Positions 56,668 to 64,000 of a stretch of 64,000 nucleotides of DNA are shown here, piece by piece; positions within the stretch are counted from its first letter, which is position 1, and the number at the start of each line of letters is the position of its first letter. The translations under genes were made by a program, and so were the position numbers. The notes under the pieces are model-generated. The model had not been told where the DNA came from. It made no database searches and saw only the letters and a program-made list of their open reading frames with translations. This DNA comes from Azospirillum sp. TSA2s (GTDB lineage: Bacteria > Pseudomonadota > Alphaproteobacteria > Azospirillales > Azospirillaceae): contig NZ_CP039647.1 in assembly GCF_004923315.1 (NCBI RefSeq), forward strand, positions 310,001-374,000. The letters are read 5' to 3'.

Positions 56668-57636
56668 TCAACCCCGGCCGCCGACAGCCCTCAGGGTGTC
56701 GCGGACATCCAATTCCGCCGCCAGCAGGATTTCGGCGACCTGATCCCTGATCCAGGCCGATGCCGGATCCTGATCGAGCTGGAGCGACCACACCATCGCG
56801 ACCGCGGGCAGTCTCAGGGTCAGAGGAGCGGGGCAGTCGGTCAAGCCGAAGCGGGGAGCATAAAGACGGGCCATGCGGGTCGGAATGGTCGTGATCACCG
56901 GCGCGCAGGCGACCGTCGCCAGAATGGTCAGGAACTCCGACCCGGCGGCGACGACGTCGAGATCCGCCCCGATCTCGGTCAGGGCATTCTCAAGGCAGCC
57001 TTGCAGGCTGTCGGTCCGGGTCACCAGGGCGTGCGGCGCGGACAGATAATCCGCCAAGCTGATCGGTGTGCCGAGCGCAAGCTGGCGGGCATTGAAGACG
57101 CAGCTCAGGGACTGTTCGAACAGGAACCGCGATCTATGGCGCTGGGCCACCGCGTCGAAGCAGCCGACGGCCAGATCGAGCGCCCCGTCGTCCAGCATGC
57201 GGTGAGCCTCCTCCTTTCCGGTCGACCGGCAGAGAAGGCGGATCCCGGGTGCGGACTGCCGGATCCGTGCGGTCAATTCGGGAAGCAGCAGAAGCTCCAC
57301 CTCGCTGGAAAAGCCCAGGCGGACGGTCCGTTCCTCGGTCGCCGGATCGAAGAGGGTGCGGGCATGAAGCGCCGTCTGCATCTGATCGAGAGCGGTGCGG
57401 ATCGGTCCGGCCAGCATGCGGGCACGGGCTGTCGGCTGCATGACCGTCCCGACCCGAACGAACAGCTCATCCTGGAACAGCATGCGCAGGGTGGAAAGGC
57501 TGTGGCTCATCGCCGGCTGGCCGACCCGCAGGCGCGTGGCGGCGCGCGTGACGCTGCGTTCCTGCATCAACGCATCGAACGCGACGAGAAGATTGAGGTC
57601 GAACGACCGCAGATCGAAATGATTGATTGAGACCAT
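56668..57636 (-). CDS. LysR-family transcriptional regulator (NodD/PcpR-like)
   Basis: 322 aa. The N terminus FDLRSFDLNLLVAFDALMQERSVTRAATRLRVGQPAMSHSLSTLRMLFQDELFVRVG follows the NodD/NahR/LinR pattern (DLNLLxxFDALMxERSVTRAA). Start MVSINHFD at 57636; no strong ribosome site is seen and an in-frame ATG at 57645 is possible. It is divergent from the MBL hydrolase gene with a 75-bp spacer, the normal arrangement for a LysR activator and its target. Confidence 0.9.
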   Translation of the reverse strand: MVSINHFDLRSFDLNLLVAFDALMQERSVTRAATRLRVGQPAMSHSLSTLRMLFQDELFVRVGTVMQPTARARMLAGPIRTALDQMQTALHARTLFDPATEERTVRLGFSSEVELLLLPELTARIRQSAPGIRLLCRSTGKEEAHRMLDDGALDLAVGCFDAVAQRHRSRFLFEQSLSCVFNARQLALGTPISLADYLSAPHALVTRTDSLQGCLENALTEIGADLDVVAAGSEFLTILATVACAPVITTIPTRMARLYAPRFGLTDCPAPLTLRLPAVAMVWSLQLDQDPASAWIRDQVAEILLAAELDVRDTLRAVGGRG

Positions 57637-57674
57637 GATTCGCATCGATTTGTCTGATGGGCAATGTGGCATTA

Positions 57675-57693
57675 GGTTGGCTGCCAGGCAACC
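57675..57693. promoter_or_regulatory. candidate LysR operator
   Basis: GGTTG gctgccagg CAACC, an interrupted inverted repeat in the 75-bp divergent spacer, ending 18 bases before the MBL hydrolase start. Confidence 0.35.
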
Positions 57694-57711
57694 CCCCAAC
57701 AGGAAAATCCC

Positions 57712-58647
57712 ATGCAGTCCGAACCGGCCGTGTATCGCGTCGGCGATGCCGTCATCGTCAAAATTCCCGAACTGCCGCTCGACGGAGTCGATCCGGCTTA
57801 CCTCTACCCCGACTTCGACCCCGCCGTCGGCCCCGAGACCGCCCGTGAGTTCGGTCCCGGATCGGTGGACCAGCAGACGGGCATGCTCCGCCAGAGCATC
57901 CATACCTGGCTGGTCCGCACGCCGGACAGGGTCATCCTGGTCGATACGGCGACAGGAAACGACAAGGAACGCCCGGCGATGCCGGTCCTGCACCGGCTCA
58001 ACGAACCCTTTCTCGACCGCTTGAAGGCGGCGCAGGTCGATCCCGAGGATGTCGATCTGGTGCTGTTCACTCACCTGCACGTCGATCATGTCGGGTGGAA
58101 CACGCACAAGGTCGGCGATCAATGGATTCCGACCTTCCCCAATGCGCGGTATGTCTTCTCCGCCCGTGGACATGACTATCTCGCGGCATTGTCTGCCGGC
58201 GACGGCTCCGACGTGGCAATCAGGGCGGAAGCCGGGCTGGGCCGCATGGTCAAGACGCCGTTGGCGGGGGTCTATGAGGACAGCGTGCGTCCCGTCGTCG
58301 AAGCCGGGCTGGCGCGACAGATCATGGTCGACGAACTGGAGGCGGTGGAGGGCTTTTCCTTCCTGCCGACCCCCGGCCACAGCATCGATCACGCCTGCAT
58401 CCGCTTCACGTCCCGGGGGGAGCACGCGCTGTTCTGGGGCGACGTGCTGCACCACCCGACGCAGATCGTCAGGCCCGATTGGAATTCGCTCTATTGCGAA
58501 TTTCCCGAGGCTGCCCGGGCGTCCCGCCGATGGACGCTGAACCATGCAGCGGAAACCGGGACCCTGGTCTTCACGAGCCATTTCGCCGAATCCTCCGCCG
58601 GCCGCGTCGGGCGCGACGGCGACCGGTTCACCTGGCAATTCGCCTGA
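57712..58647 (+). CDS. MBL-fold metallo-hydrolase (lactonase-like)
   Basis: 311 aa. The zinc motif THLHVDHVGW (His121, His123, Asp125, His126) is intact, followed by FLPTPGHSIDHACIRF (His), FWGDVLHHPTQIV (Asp, His) and TSHFAES (His). SIHTWLVRTPDRVILVDTATGND precedes it. The arrangement resembles AHL-lactonase-like and related dinuclear zinc hydrolases. No signal peptide. With the adjacent alpha/beta hydrolase it probably opens a lactone or hydrolyses an ester in a catabolic route; quorum quenching is possible but not shown. Confidence 0.88.
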   Translation: MQSEPAVYRVGDAVIVKIPELPLDGVDPAYLYPDFDPAVGPETAREFGPGSVDQQTGMLRQSIHTWLVRTPDRVILVDTATGNDKERPAMPVLHRLNEPFLDRLKAAQVDPEDVDLVLFTHLHVDHVGWNTHKVGDQWIPTFPNARYVFSARGHDYLAALSAGDGSDVAIRAEAGLGRMVKTPLAGVYEDSVRPVVEAGLARQIMVDELEAVEGFSFLPTPGHSIDHACIRFTSRGEHALFWGDVLHHPTQIVRPDWNSLYCEFPEAARASRRWTLNHAAETGTLVFTSHFAESSAGRVGRDGDRFTWQFA

Positions 58648-58676
58648 ACGGGTTTTGCCTGAGCTAAGGAGCGAGC

Positions 58677-59669
58677 ATGTTGCAGACAGACCATTCGCCG
58701 AACCGCCAGATCCAGTGCGAGCGGGTGATGATCCCGAGCGATACGGACGGCGTGACGCTTCAACTGATCAACAAGCGTCCGGTCGATGCGGTGGAGTATT
58801 CCGCCGAACGCACGCTGGTCATGATCCACGGCGCGACCTTTCCGTCGGAAAGCCTGTTCGACGTGCCGGTCGCAGGCGCCTCGTTCATGGATGTTCTGGC
58901 CGGCCATGGCTATGACGTCTGGGCCGTGGACGTCCGCGGCTATGGCGGTTCGACGCGCCTGCCCGAGATGTCGCAGCCGCCCGAAGACAATCCGCCGCTG
59001 AGCCCGGCCCGGACGGCGGTCCGCGATCTCGCCACGGCGGTCGATTTCGTCCGGCAGAAACGCGGTGTCGAGCGGGTGAACCTGCTCGGCATGTCCTGGG
59101 GAGCGACCGCTGTCGGGACGCTGGCCGCCGAAGCCGGCGACCGGTTCGGAAAACTGATCCTGGTCACGCCCCTCTGGCTGTCGGGAACGCCCTTGCGGTT
59201 CGATTCCGGGGAGCCGATCGGCGCCTACCGCATTGTCAACCCGCTGGCTTTCGAAGCCGCCTGGCGCGGTGCTGCGCCGGAGCAGGAGAGGGCGAGGCTG
59301 ATCCCGGAGGGCTGGTTCGACGCCTGGGTCGAGGTCACGCTGGCCACCGACCCTGCTTCGTCTACCGCGGGGGCGATCCGTGCGCCCTCCGGTGCCGTGC
59401 TGGACGTCCGGCAGCACTGGACCGCCGGCAATCCGCTCTACGACCCGGCGGCGATCGCCAATCCCGTCCTGCTGGTCTGCGCCGAATGGGATGTCGATGT
59501 GCGGTTCGACATGGCGCAGGATCTGTTCACCCGGCTTACCGGTGCGCGGTACAAGCGGCTGGTGGAGATCGGTCAGGCGACGCATATGGTGCTGATGGAA
59601 AAGAACCGCGGACAGGCGTTCGACGCGGTCATCCGGTTCCTGGACGAACAGGCCGAACCCGCCGCCTGA
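58677..59669 (+). CDS. alpha/beta-fold hydrolase
   Basis: 330 aa. HGATFPSESLF near 51-61 is the oxyanion region, Ser140 lies in LLGMSWGATAVG (GxSxG), the acid in LLVCAEWDVDVRFDM and the His in QATHMVLME. It starts 29 bases after the MBL hydrolase and is surely cotranscribed. AAGGAGCG precedes the ATG. Two different hydrolases in a row suggest a substrate with an ester or lactone that is opened in two steps. Confidence 0.88.
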   Translation: MLQTDHSPNRQIQCERVMIPSDTDGVTLQLINKRPVDAVEYSAERTLVMIHGATFPSESLFDVPVAGASFMDVLAGHGYDVWAVDVRGYGGSTRLPEMSQPPEDNPPLSPARTAVRDLATAVDFVRQKRGVERVNLLGMSWGATAVGTLAAEAGDRFGKLILVTPLWLSGTPLRFDSGEPIGAYRIVNPLAFEAAWRGAAPEQERARLIPEGWFDAWVEVTLATDPASSTAGAIRAPSGAVLDVRQHWTAGNPLYDPAAIANPVLLVCAEWDVDVRFDMAQDLFTRLTGARYKRLVEIGQATHMVLMEKNRGQAFDAVIRFLDEQAEPAA

Positions 59670-59703
59670 GCACAGGCGAGCCGTTCATCAGTCAAGAAGT
59701 TTT

Positions 59704-59738
59704 GAGGGCCGTCTCGCTCCATGGCGAGGGCGGCCCTC
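59704..59738 (+). terminator. terminator of the hydrolase pair
   Basis: GAGGGCCG / CGGCCCTC outer stem with an inner CTCGC / GCGAG stem, 35 bases after the hydrolase stop; followed by gttgcctt rather than a strong T-run. Confidence 0.6.
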
Positions 59739-59811
59739 GTTGCCTTAAACCGGATGATTAAAAAATGGATCCGGCCGTCCCGCCGGCCCGCGCTTGACTA
59801 ACGGCAAATTT

Positions 59812-59831
59812 CTGATAGTCTGATGAGATAC
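59812..59831 (+). promoter_or_regulatory. operator-like motif at the MFS promoter
   Basis: ctgatagtctgatgagatac, 18 bases after TTGACT (59794-59799), so over the -10 region. It aligns with ctgatatgtcacatgcatac at 62137-62156, similarly placed after TTGACA. An additional 7-bp inverted repeat CGACTGA / TCAGTCG lies at 59831-59859. Confidence 0.45.
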
Positions 59832-59889
59832 GACTGACATGTTAGAATTCATTCAGTCGTCAATCCAGAAAATCTGCGGGAGGAAACTG

Positions 59890-61224
59890 ATGAGGAACAA
59901 GATTCCCTATCGGTGGGTCGTGGCGATCGTGCTCTTCGTCGCCTACAGCATCCAATATCTCGACCGGGTGAAGTCGAGCGTCCTCACCCCGGCGATCGCC
60001 CAGGATATCGGTCTGACGACGGCCGACATCGGGACCGGCGCCTTTCTCATGCTGCTGTTCTATGGTCCGGCACAATATATCTCGGGCCTGCTCACCGATC
60101 GTTTCGGTGCCAAGAAGATCCTGCTTTTCTCAGTGGTCGCGTGGTCGGTGATGACGGCTTGGATGGGGCTGATCCAGTCCCGTGACGAGTATCTGCTGCG
60201 CATGGCGACGTTTGGCTTTCTCGTCGGCACCGAGTATGTGCCCTCCGCCCGCATCCTGATGCGCTGGTTCAACAAGCAGGGGCGCGCACGGGCACAGGCA
60301 CTGTTGTCCTGGGCCTGGATTCTGACGCCCGCCTGGGCCAGCGTCTTCGCCACCCATCTGGCGCAGGTGTCCGGCGATTGGCGGCTGGTCTTCTACGTCA
60401 CCGCCGCCTGCGGTGTCCTGCCGCTGGCTCTGATCGGTCTGATGGTTTTCGACCGGCCGGAACAGTATCCCAAGATTACGCCGGACGAACTCGACCACGC
60501 CTACCGCGATGAGATCGAGGAGGGGGTGATCAAGAAGGGTGAGTACGGCGACGCCCGGAATACGATCCTTCGCAGCAACACGATCACGTTCGTCCAGTTC
60601 TTCCGCAATCCCAGCTATGTCGCGGTGGTCTTCGTCGACATCGTGATGCAGGTGACCCTCTACGGCGCCCTGACCTGGATTCCGCTGTATCTGTCCGACG
60701 TGTTCCACTTCAAGCTTCAGACGATGGGGTGGTGGAGTTCCCTCTATTTTCTGGCCGGCGCGGTCGGCAGCTTCACCTCGTCCTATCTGTCGGATCGCGT
60801 GTTCCACGGCAACCGCCGCATCATGATCATGACCTGCTTCATCGGTCTGGCGCCCTTCGTCTTCCTACTGGCGACCCTGCAGAGCGCCGATCCGGTTCTG
60901 CTGGCGGTCGCGCTGTGCGGCATGGGGTTTTTCGGGAACATGGCATGGGGCCCCTTTCTGGCCGTGCCGGCGGAAATCTTCACCCCTGAGGTTTATGGCA
61001 AGGCGATGGGGTTCGTGAACGGTGCCGGATACTTCGTCGCCGCATTCAGCGCGAAGATCTTCGGTGCCCTGGTGGTGGTGACGGCTGCGGGCAAGGATTA
61101 CTCGAACGGTTGGTACTTCATCGGGGTCTGCGTCCTGCTCGGCATCGTCGCCGCCAGCTTCATCCGTCCCCGGCTGCAACGGGAAGGAGGGATCCAAGGG
61201 CGGCCGGCTCCTGCGCGCGCCTGA
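59890..61224 (+). CDS. MFS transporter (anion:cation symporter-like)
   Basis: 444 aa from MRNKIPYRWVVAIVLF with GGGAGGAAACTG upstream. About twelve helices; the loop 2-3 MFS motif appears as GLLTDRFGAKKILL. SIQYLDRVKSSVLTPAIAQDIGLT near helix 1 and WFNKQGRARAQALLSWAWILTPAWASVF resemble the ACS group that moves organic acids such as glucarate, tartrate and phthalate. It probably imports the carboxylate used by the hydrolases or by the CoA-transferase gene further on. Confidence 0.92.
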   Translation: MRNKIPYRWVVAIVLFVAYSIQYLDRVKSSVLTPAIAQDIGLTTADIGTGAFLMLLFYGPAQYISGLLTDRFGAKKILLFSVVAWSVMTAWMGLIQSRDEYLLRMATFGFLVGTEYVPSARILMRWFNKQGRARAQALLSWAWILTPAWASVFATHLAQVSGDWRLVFYVTAACGVLPLALIGLMVFDRPEQYPKITPDELDHAYRDEIEEGVIKKGEYGDARNTILRSNTITFVQFFRNPSYVAVVFVDIVMQVTLYGALTWIPLYLSDVFHFKLQTMGWWSSLYFLAGAVGSFTSSYLSDRVFHGNRRIMIMTCFIGLAPFVFLLATLQSADPVLLAVALCGMGFFGNMAWGPFLAVPAEIFTPEVYGKAMGFVNGAGYFVAAFSAKIFGALVVVTAAGKDYSNGWYFIGVCVLLGIVAASFIRPRLQREGGIQGRPAPARA

Positions 61225-61274
61225 CGGCGGGTTGTCCATACCGCCTCATATTCTCCTGTACGAGGCGGCACTTG

Positions 61275-61304
61275 TGGCCGAGCGGTCTCCGCTCGGCCAT
61301 TTTT
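61275..61304 (+). terminator. intrinsic terminator of the MFS gene
   Basis: TGGCCGAGCGG tct CCGCTCGGCCA followed by TTTTT: perfect 11-bp stem, three-base loop and T-run. Confidence 0.93.
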
Positions 61305-61369
61305 CATGGAACCCTGATGTTGAGGAGAATCAAAGGTTTCAAGACACCGAACCGGGGTTTCGACGGACT

Positions 61370-62041
61370 TTAGAAATCGCGCGACAGGGCGCGGCGCGTC
61401 AGCCGGTCGAGGAAATCGATGAAGCCCTGTGTCGCTTCGACGGCGCGCTCTTCCGACGATTCCGCGATGGCGGTCAGGATCTTGGCGTGCAGGTCGGCGG
61501 CTTCCGTGAAGCTGTCGGTGTCCTCGATGTAGGCGTACCAGAAGCGCCGCGAGAGCGCCAGGACACCCCTTGCGGTTTGCGCCAGCATGCCGTTGTGGGC
61601 AGCCGCGGTGCGGATTTCATGGATGGCGCGGTTCGTCGTGAGATAGAGAGAACGGTTTCCGGTCGCGGCCGCCTGCCGGATGACCGCGGCCAGCCGCAGC
61701 ATTTCCGACCGTTCCGCTTTGGTGGCGCGCCGGATCGCCAGCCGGGACATCAGCAGTTCCAGCGGCAGGCGGACCTCCAGCAGTTCCAGTTGCTTCATGA
61801 CGTCCACCGGGGTAACCAGCGCGCCGCGGCGCGGGTGAATCTCGATGAAGCCTTCGAGCTTCAGCCGTTGCAGCGCCTCGCGGATCGGCGTGCGTCCGCA
61901 TCCCAACTCTTCGGCCAGCCGGTTCTCAGAAATCATCGATCCCGGAGGCAGCGCCCGCGTGACGATCATCTCCTCGATCCGCTGATACGCCGTTTCGGCG
62001 ATCGACGCCGCTTCCTGATCCACCTTGATCTCGTCCCCCAT
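61370..62041 (-). CDS. GntR-family regulator (FCD/FadR subfamily)
   Basis: 223 aa from MGDEIKVDQEAASIAETAYQ (GGAGACGGAG upstream); a longer start at 62092 is less likely. Winged helix: RIEEMIVTRALPPGSMISENRLAEELGCGRTPIREALQRLKLEGFIEIHPRRG. FCD domain with the histidine of TTNRAIHEIRTAAAHN. Divergent from the hydratase/CoA-transferase operon. Similar candidate sites at 59812-59831 and 62137-62156 suggest that it controls both the MFS gene and that operon. Confidence 0.92.
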   Translation of the reverse strand: MGDEIKVDQEAASIAETAYQRIEEMIVTRALPPGSMISENRLAEELGCGRTPIREALQRLKLEGFIEIHPRRGALVTPVDVMKQLELLEVRLPLELLMSRLAIRRATKAERSEMLRLAAVIRQAAATGNRSLYLTTNRAIHEIRTAAAHNGMLAQTARGVLALSRRFWYAYIEDTDSFTEAADLHAKILTAIAESSEERAVEATQGFIDFLDRLTRRALSRDF

Positions 62042-62136
62042 CAGGCTCTCCGTCTCCCGGTTCCGCACGGCAATCCCGCACGACGATTCCACGCTGGTCC
62101 ACTTTGGCGATCCAGCTTGACAATATTGCGCCCCAT

Positions 62137-62156
62137 CTGATATGTCACATGCATAC
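62137..62156. promoter_or_regulatory. operator-like motif at the hydratase/CoA-transferase promoter
   Basis: ctgatatgtcacatgcatac in the divergent spacer between gntR and the hydratase gene; TTGACA at 62117-62122 is a good -35, which puts the motif over the -10 region. Similar to 59812-59831. Confidence 0.45.
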
Positions 62157-62243
62157 TAATCGAGCATCAATCGGCGTTGCCCCAGGATCATCAGTTTCGA
62201 TCGCCGGGCCGCCGCGACCTCTCTCCAGCAATACGGACATCCC

Positions 62244-62987
62244 ATGATCGGAATCGAAAAGACGGGGCGCGTCTGCGTCATCACGCTCGACCGGCCGAAG
62301 CGGCGCAATGCGCTGGGCGAGGAGGTCATGAAGGGGCTTGCCGCCGCGCTGCGGGCGGCGGAGCAGGACCCCGATGTCGGGGCCGTCGTCCTGACCGGAG
62401 CGCCTCCGGCCTTCTGCGCCGGCAGCGACCTGAAGGAACTCGGCGGCCAGTCGATCGCCGCCATGTGCGGGCACGAGGCGGAAACGGCGGCCATCGCCCG
62501 GACCATCGCCTATATGTCCAAGCCGGTCGTCGCCGCCGTGGAGGGCTATGCGCTGGGCGGCGGGTTCATTCTGGCGGTGTGCTGCGACATCGTCGTCACC
62601 GCCCGAGGAACCCGCTGGCACCTGCCGGAGGTGCAGAACGGCTGGCTGCCGCCCTGGGGGCTGCAGGCCCTGGTCGCCCGCGTCGGCGGTGTCAAGGCGC
62701 GTCTGCTCACCTGGGGGGTCGAGCCGATTCTTGGCGACGAGGCGCTGAGGCTGGGCGTCGCCGATTACGCGGCCGAGGACGGCGCCGCTCTCGACCGTGC
62801 CAAGGCGCTGACGACGGCGTTGGCCGCACTTCCCGCCAATGCGGTGGCGACCACCAAGCGCTTCTTCGAGGCGTTCGCCGCAGCGGACGCGGAGCGCGCC
62901 GACATGCAGGCGTCGCGCCTGTTCGCCGAGGATTGCCTCTCTCCCGCCGCCCGCGCCACGTTCGACCGCTTCACGGTGAAGTCATGA
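62244..62987 (+). CDS. enoyl-CoA hydratase/isomerase family protein
   Basis: 247-aa crotonase-fold enzyme: ITLDRPKRRNALGEEVM, oxyanion motifs PAFCAGSDLKELGG and EGYALGGGFILAVCCDIVV, and LPEVQNGWLPPWGLQ at the first Glu position. The second Glu site (ARLLTWGVEP) has no acid, as in the crotonase relative at 41878, so hydration is not assured. It overlaps the CoA-transferase gene by four bases (ATGA). Confidence 0.9.
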   Translation: MIGIEKTGRVCVITLDRPKRRNALGEEVMKGLAAALRAAEQDPDVGAVVLTGAPPAFCAGSDLKELGGQSIAAMCGHEAETAAIARTIAYMSKPVVAAVEGYALGGGFILAVCCDIVVTARGTRWHLPEVQNGWLPPWGLQALVARVGGVKARLLTWGVEPILGDEALRLGVADYAAEDGAALDRAKALTTALAALPANAVATTKRFFEAFAAADAERADMQASRLFAEDCLSPAARATFDRFTVKS

Positions 62988-64000
62988 GCAAGATCGTCGA
63001 TGTTGCGGAGGCCGTCGGCGGGATCGCCGACGGCGCCACCGTCGCCTCGGTCGGGGTGATCGGCTGGGTTACGCCCGACAAGGTGCTGAAGGCGCTCGGC
63101 GACCGCTTCCGCGCCACCGGATATCCGCGCAACCTGACCTTCTATTTTCCGGTGGGAACCGGTGATGCCCAGGGCATCAGGGGCATGGACCATGTCGCCC
63201 AGGAAGGGCTGATGAAGCGGATCATCGCCGGATCCTACATCAATCCGCTCGATCCCAGGACCAACCGGCGCCCGGAGCTGATGCGCCTGATCCGCGAGAA
63301 CCGCATCGAGGCCTATTCCTGGCCGATCGGCGCATCGATGCATTGGCTGCGCGAGGTCGCGCGCAAGGGGCCCGGCTATCTGACCCAGGTCGGGCTCGGC
63401 ACCTACGTCGATCCGGCGCATGGCGGCGGCCGTTTCACCGCCAGGGCGACCGAGGAACTGGTCAGAAAGGTGGAGTTCGACGGCAAACCCTATCTCTACT
63501 ATCCCAGCTGGCCGATCGACGTGGCAATCGTTCGGGCGTCGACGGCCGACGAGCACGGCAACCTGTCCTTCGAGGACGAGGCGCTGGTCTCCTCGAACAC
63601 CGGCCTCGTGCTCGCCGCCAAGGCCAGCGGCGGCCGGGTGATCGCCCAGGTCCGGCGGGTGACGGGGGCGGGGGAACGGCCGGCCTCCATGGTGATGATC
63701 CCCGGCATGTTCGTCGATGCGGTGGTGGTCGATCCGGACATGATGATGTCCACCGGCATACCGTTCGACTCCGCCTATTTCAGCGGGCAGCGATCCCCGT
63801 TGTCGGCGCTGCCGAAACCGGCCCAGAGCCCGGACAAGGTGATCGCCGCCCGTGCGGCGCGCGAGGTCGCCAAGCGCCAGCTGTCGATCTTCGGCTTCGG
63901 CGCCGCCGCCGATATTCCGCTGGTGATGGCGGAGCAGGGGCTGTTCGACGACGGCGCCCTCGACGACTACTGGTTCACGACGGAGCACGGCTCCTACGGC
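62984..64000 (+). CDS. family I acyl-CoA:carboxylate CoA-transferase (partial at window end)
   Basis: 339 codons are visible and the frame is open at the edge; relatives (propionate CoA-transferase/YdiF type) are about 520-540 aa. MSKIVDVAEAVGGIADGATVASVGVIGWVTPDKVLKAL begins the first domain; PIDVAIVRASTADEHGNLSFEDEALVSS starts the region before the active site. The last codons read DYWFTTEHGSYG, which matches the (V/T)ExGxxGG catalytic Glu motif, placing the nucleophilic Glu at residue 334, just inside the window. It should activate an acid with CoA from acetyl- or succinyl-CoA for the coupled crotonase-type enzyme. Confidence 0.85.
   Translation, partial: MSKIVDVAEAVGGIADGATVASVGVIGWVTPDKVLKALGDRFRATGYPRNLTFYFPVGTGDAQGIRGMDHVAQEGLMKRIIAGSYINPLDPRTNRRPELMRLIRENRIEAYSWPIGASMHWLREVARKGPGYLTQVGLGTYVDPAHGGGRFTARATEELVRKVEFDGKPYLYYPSWPIDVAIVRASTADEHGNLSFEDEALVSSNTGLVLAAKASGGRVIAQVRRVTGAGERPASMVMIPGMFVDAVVVDPDMMMSTGIPFDSAYFSGQRSPLSALPKPAQSPDKVIAARAAREVAKRQLSIFGFGAAADIPLVMAEQGLFDDGALDDYWFTTEHGSYG

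Overview
The window is GC-rich (about two-thirds by eye), with very high third-position GC, dense short-spaced operons, and many ABC transporters and CoA-dependent catabolic genes. Nine insertion sequences or remnants interrupt it. This suits an accessory replicon (megaplasmid or chromid) of an Azospirillum-like alphaproteobacterium. That assignment is inference from composition and gene content; there is no rRNA, tRNA, replication or partition gene here to anchor it. I saw no CRISPR array and no phage structural genes.

Layout. (1) 0.1-1 kb: decayed IS5-family transposase. (2) 1.0-9.0 kb: an eight-gene minus-strand operon (citrate-synthase-like lyase, class III CoA-transferase, NitT/TauT-type ABC importer, deacetylase-like protein, alpha/beta hydrolase) divergent from an IclR regulator. 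(3) 9.1-19.5 kb: IS-rich block with an IS256 element carrying a 9-bp target duplication, an IS21 element inside an older transposase gene, an ELWxxDGT/RTX secreted protein, an IS110 element next to a 36-bp palindrome, and an IS5 transposase that has run into a LysR pseudogene. (4) 19.7-33.5 kb: a catabolic island with a polyamine-type ABC importer (two tandem binding proteins, two permeases, distant ATPase), an SDR, a GntR/FCD regulator, two PLP aminotransferase-fold enzymes, a split transketolase and an amidase. An 18-bp motif is identical at two of its promoters and a relative lies upstream of the regulator. (5) 33.5-34.7 kb: junction of a truncated DoxX gene, an IS6 element and an IS1182 fragment. 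(6) 34.7-47.4 kb: a beta-oxidation-type pathway (acyl-CoA ligase, two hydratases, SDR dehydrogenase, thiolase, thioesterase, Fe-alcohol dehydrogenase) with a TetR regulator and a complete Liv-type importer. Two similar inverted repeats mark its outward promoters. (7) 47.4-48.6 kb: a frameshifted IS5 element that truncates a fifth liv-operon gene. (8) 48.9-61.2 kb: a Dpp-type importer with fused ATPases, a MalY-like PLP enzyme, two LysR regulators, an MBL-fold hydrolase, an alpha/beta hydrolase and an MFS transporter. (9) 61.4-64 kb: GntR regulator, enoyl-CoA hydratase-like protein and a family I CoA-transferase cut by the window end.

The regions work as separate nutrient modules: each pairs one importer with enzymes that attach CoA, hydrolyse, transaminate or cleave the substrate, plus one or two local regulators. 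No substrate can be assigned from sequence alone. The least conventional module is the 19.7-33.5 kb island, because of its enzyme combination and its repeated operator; it is the best candidate for an undescribed pathway.
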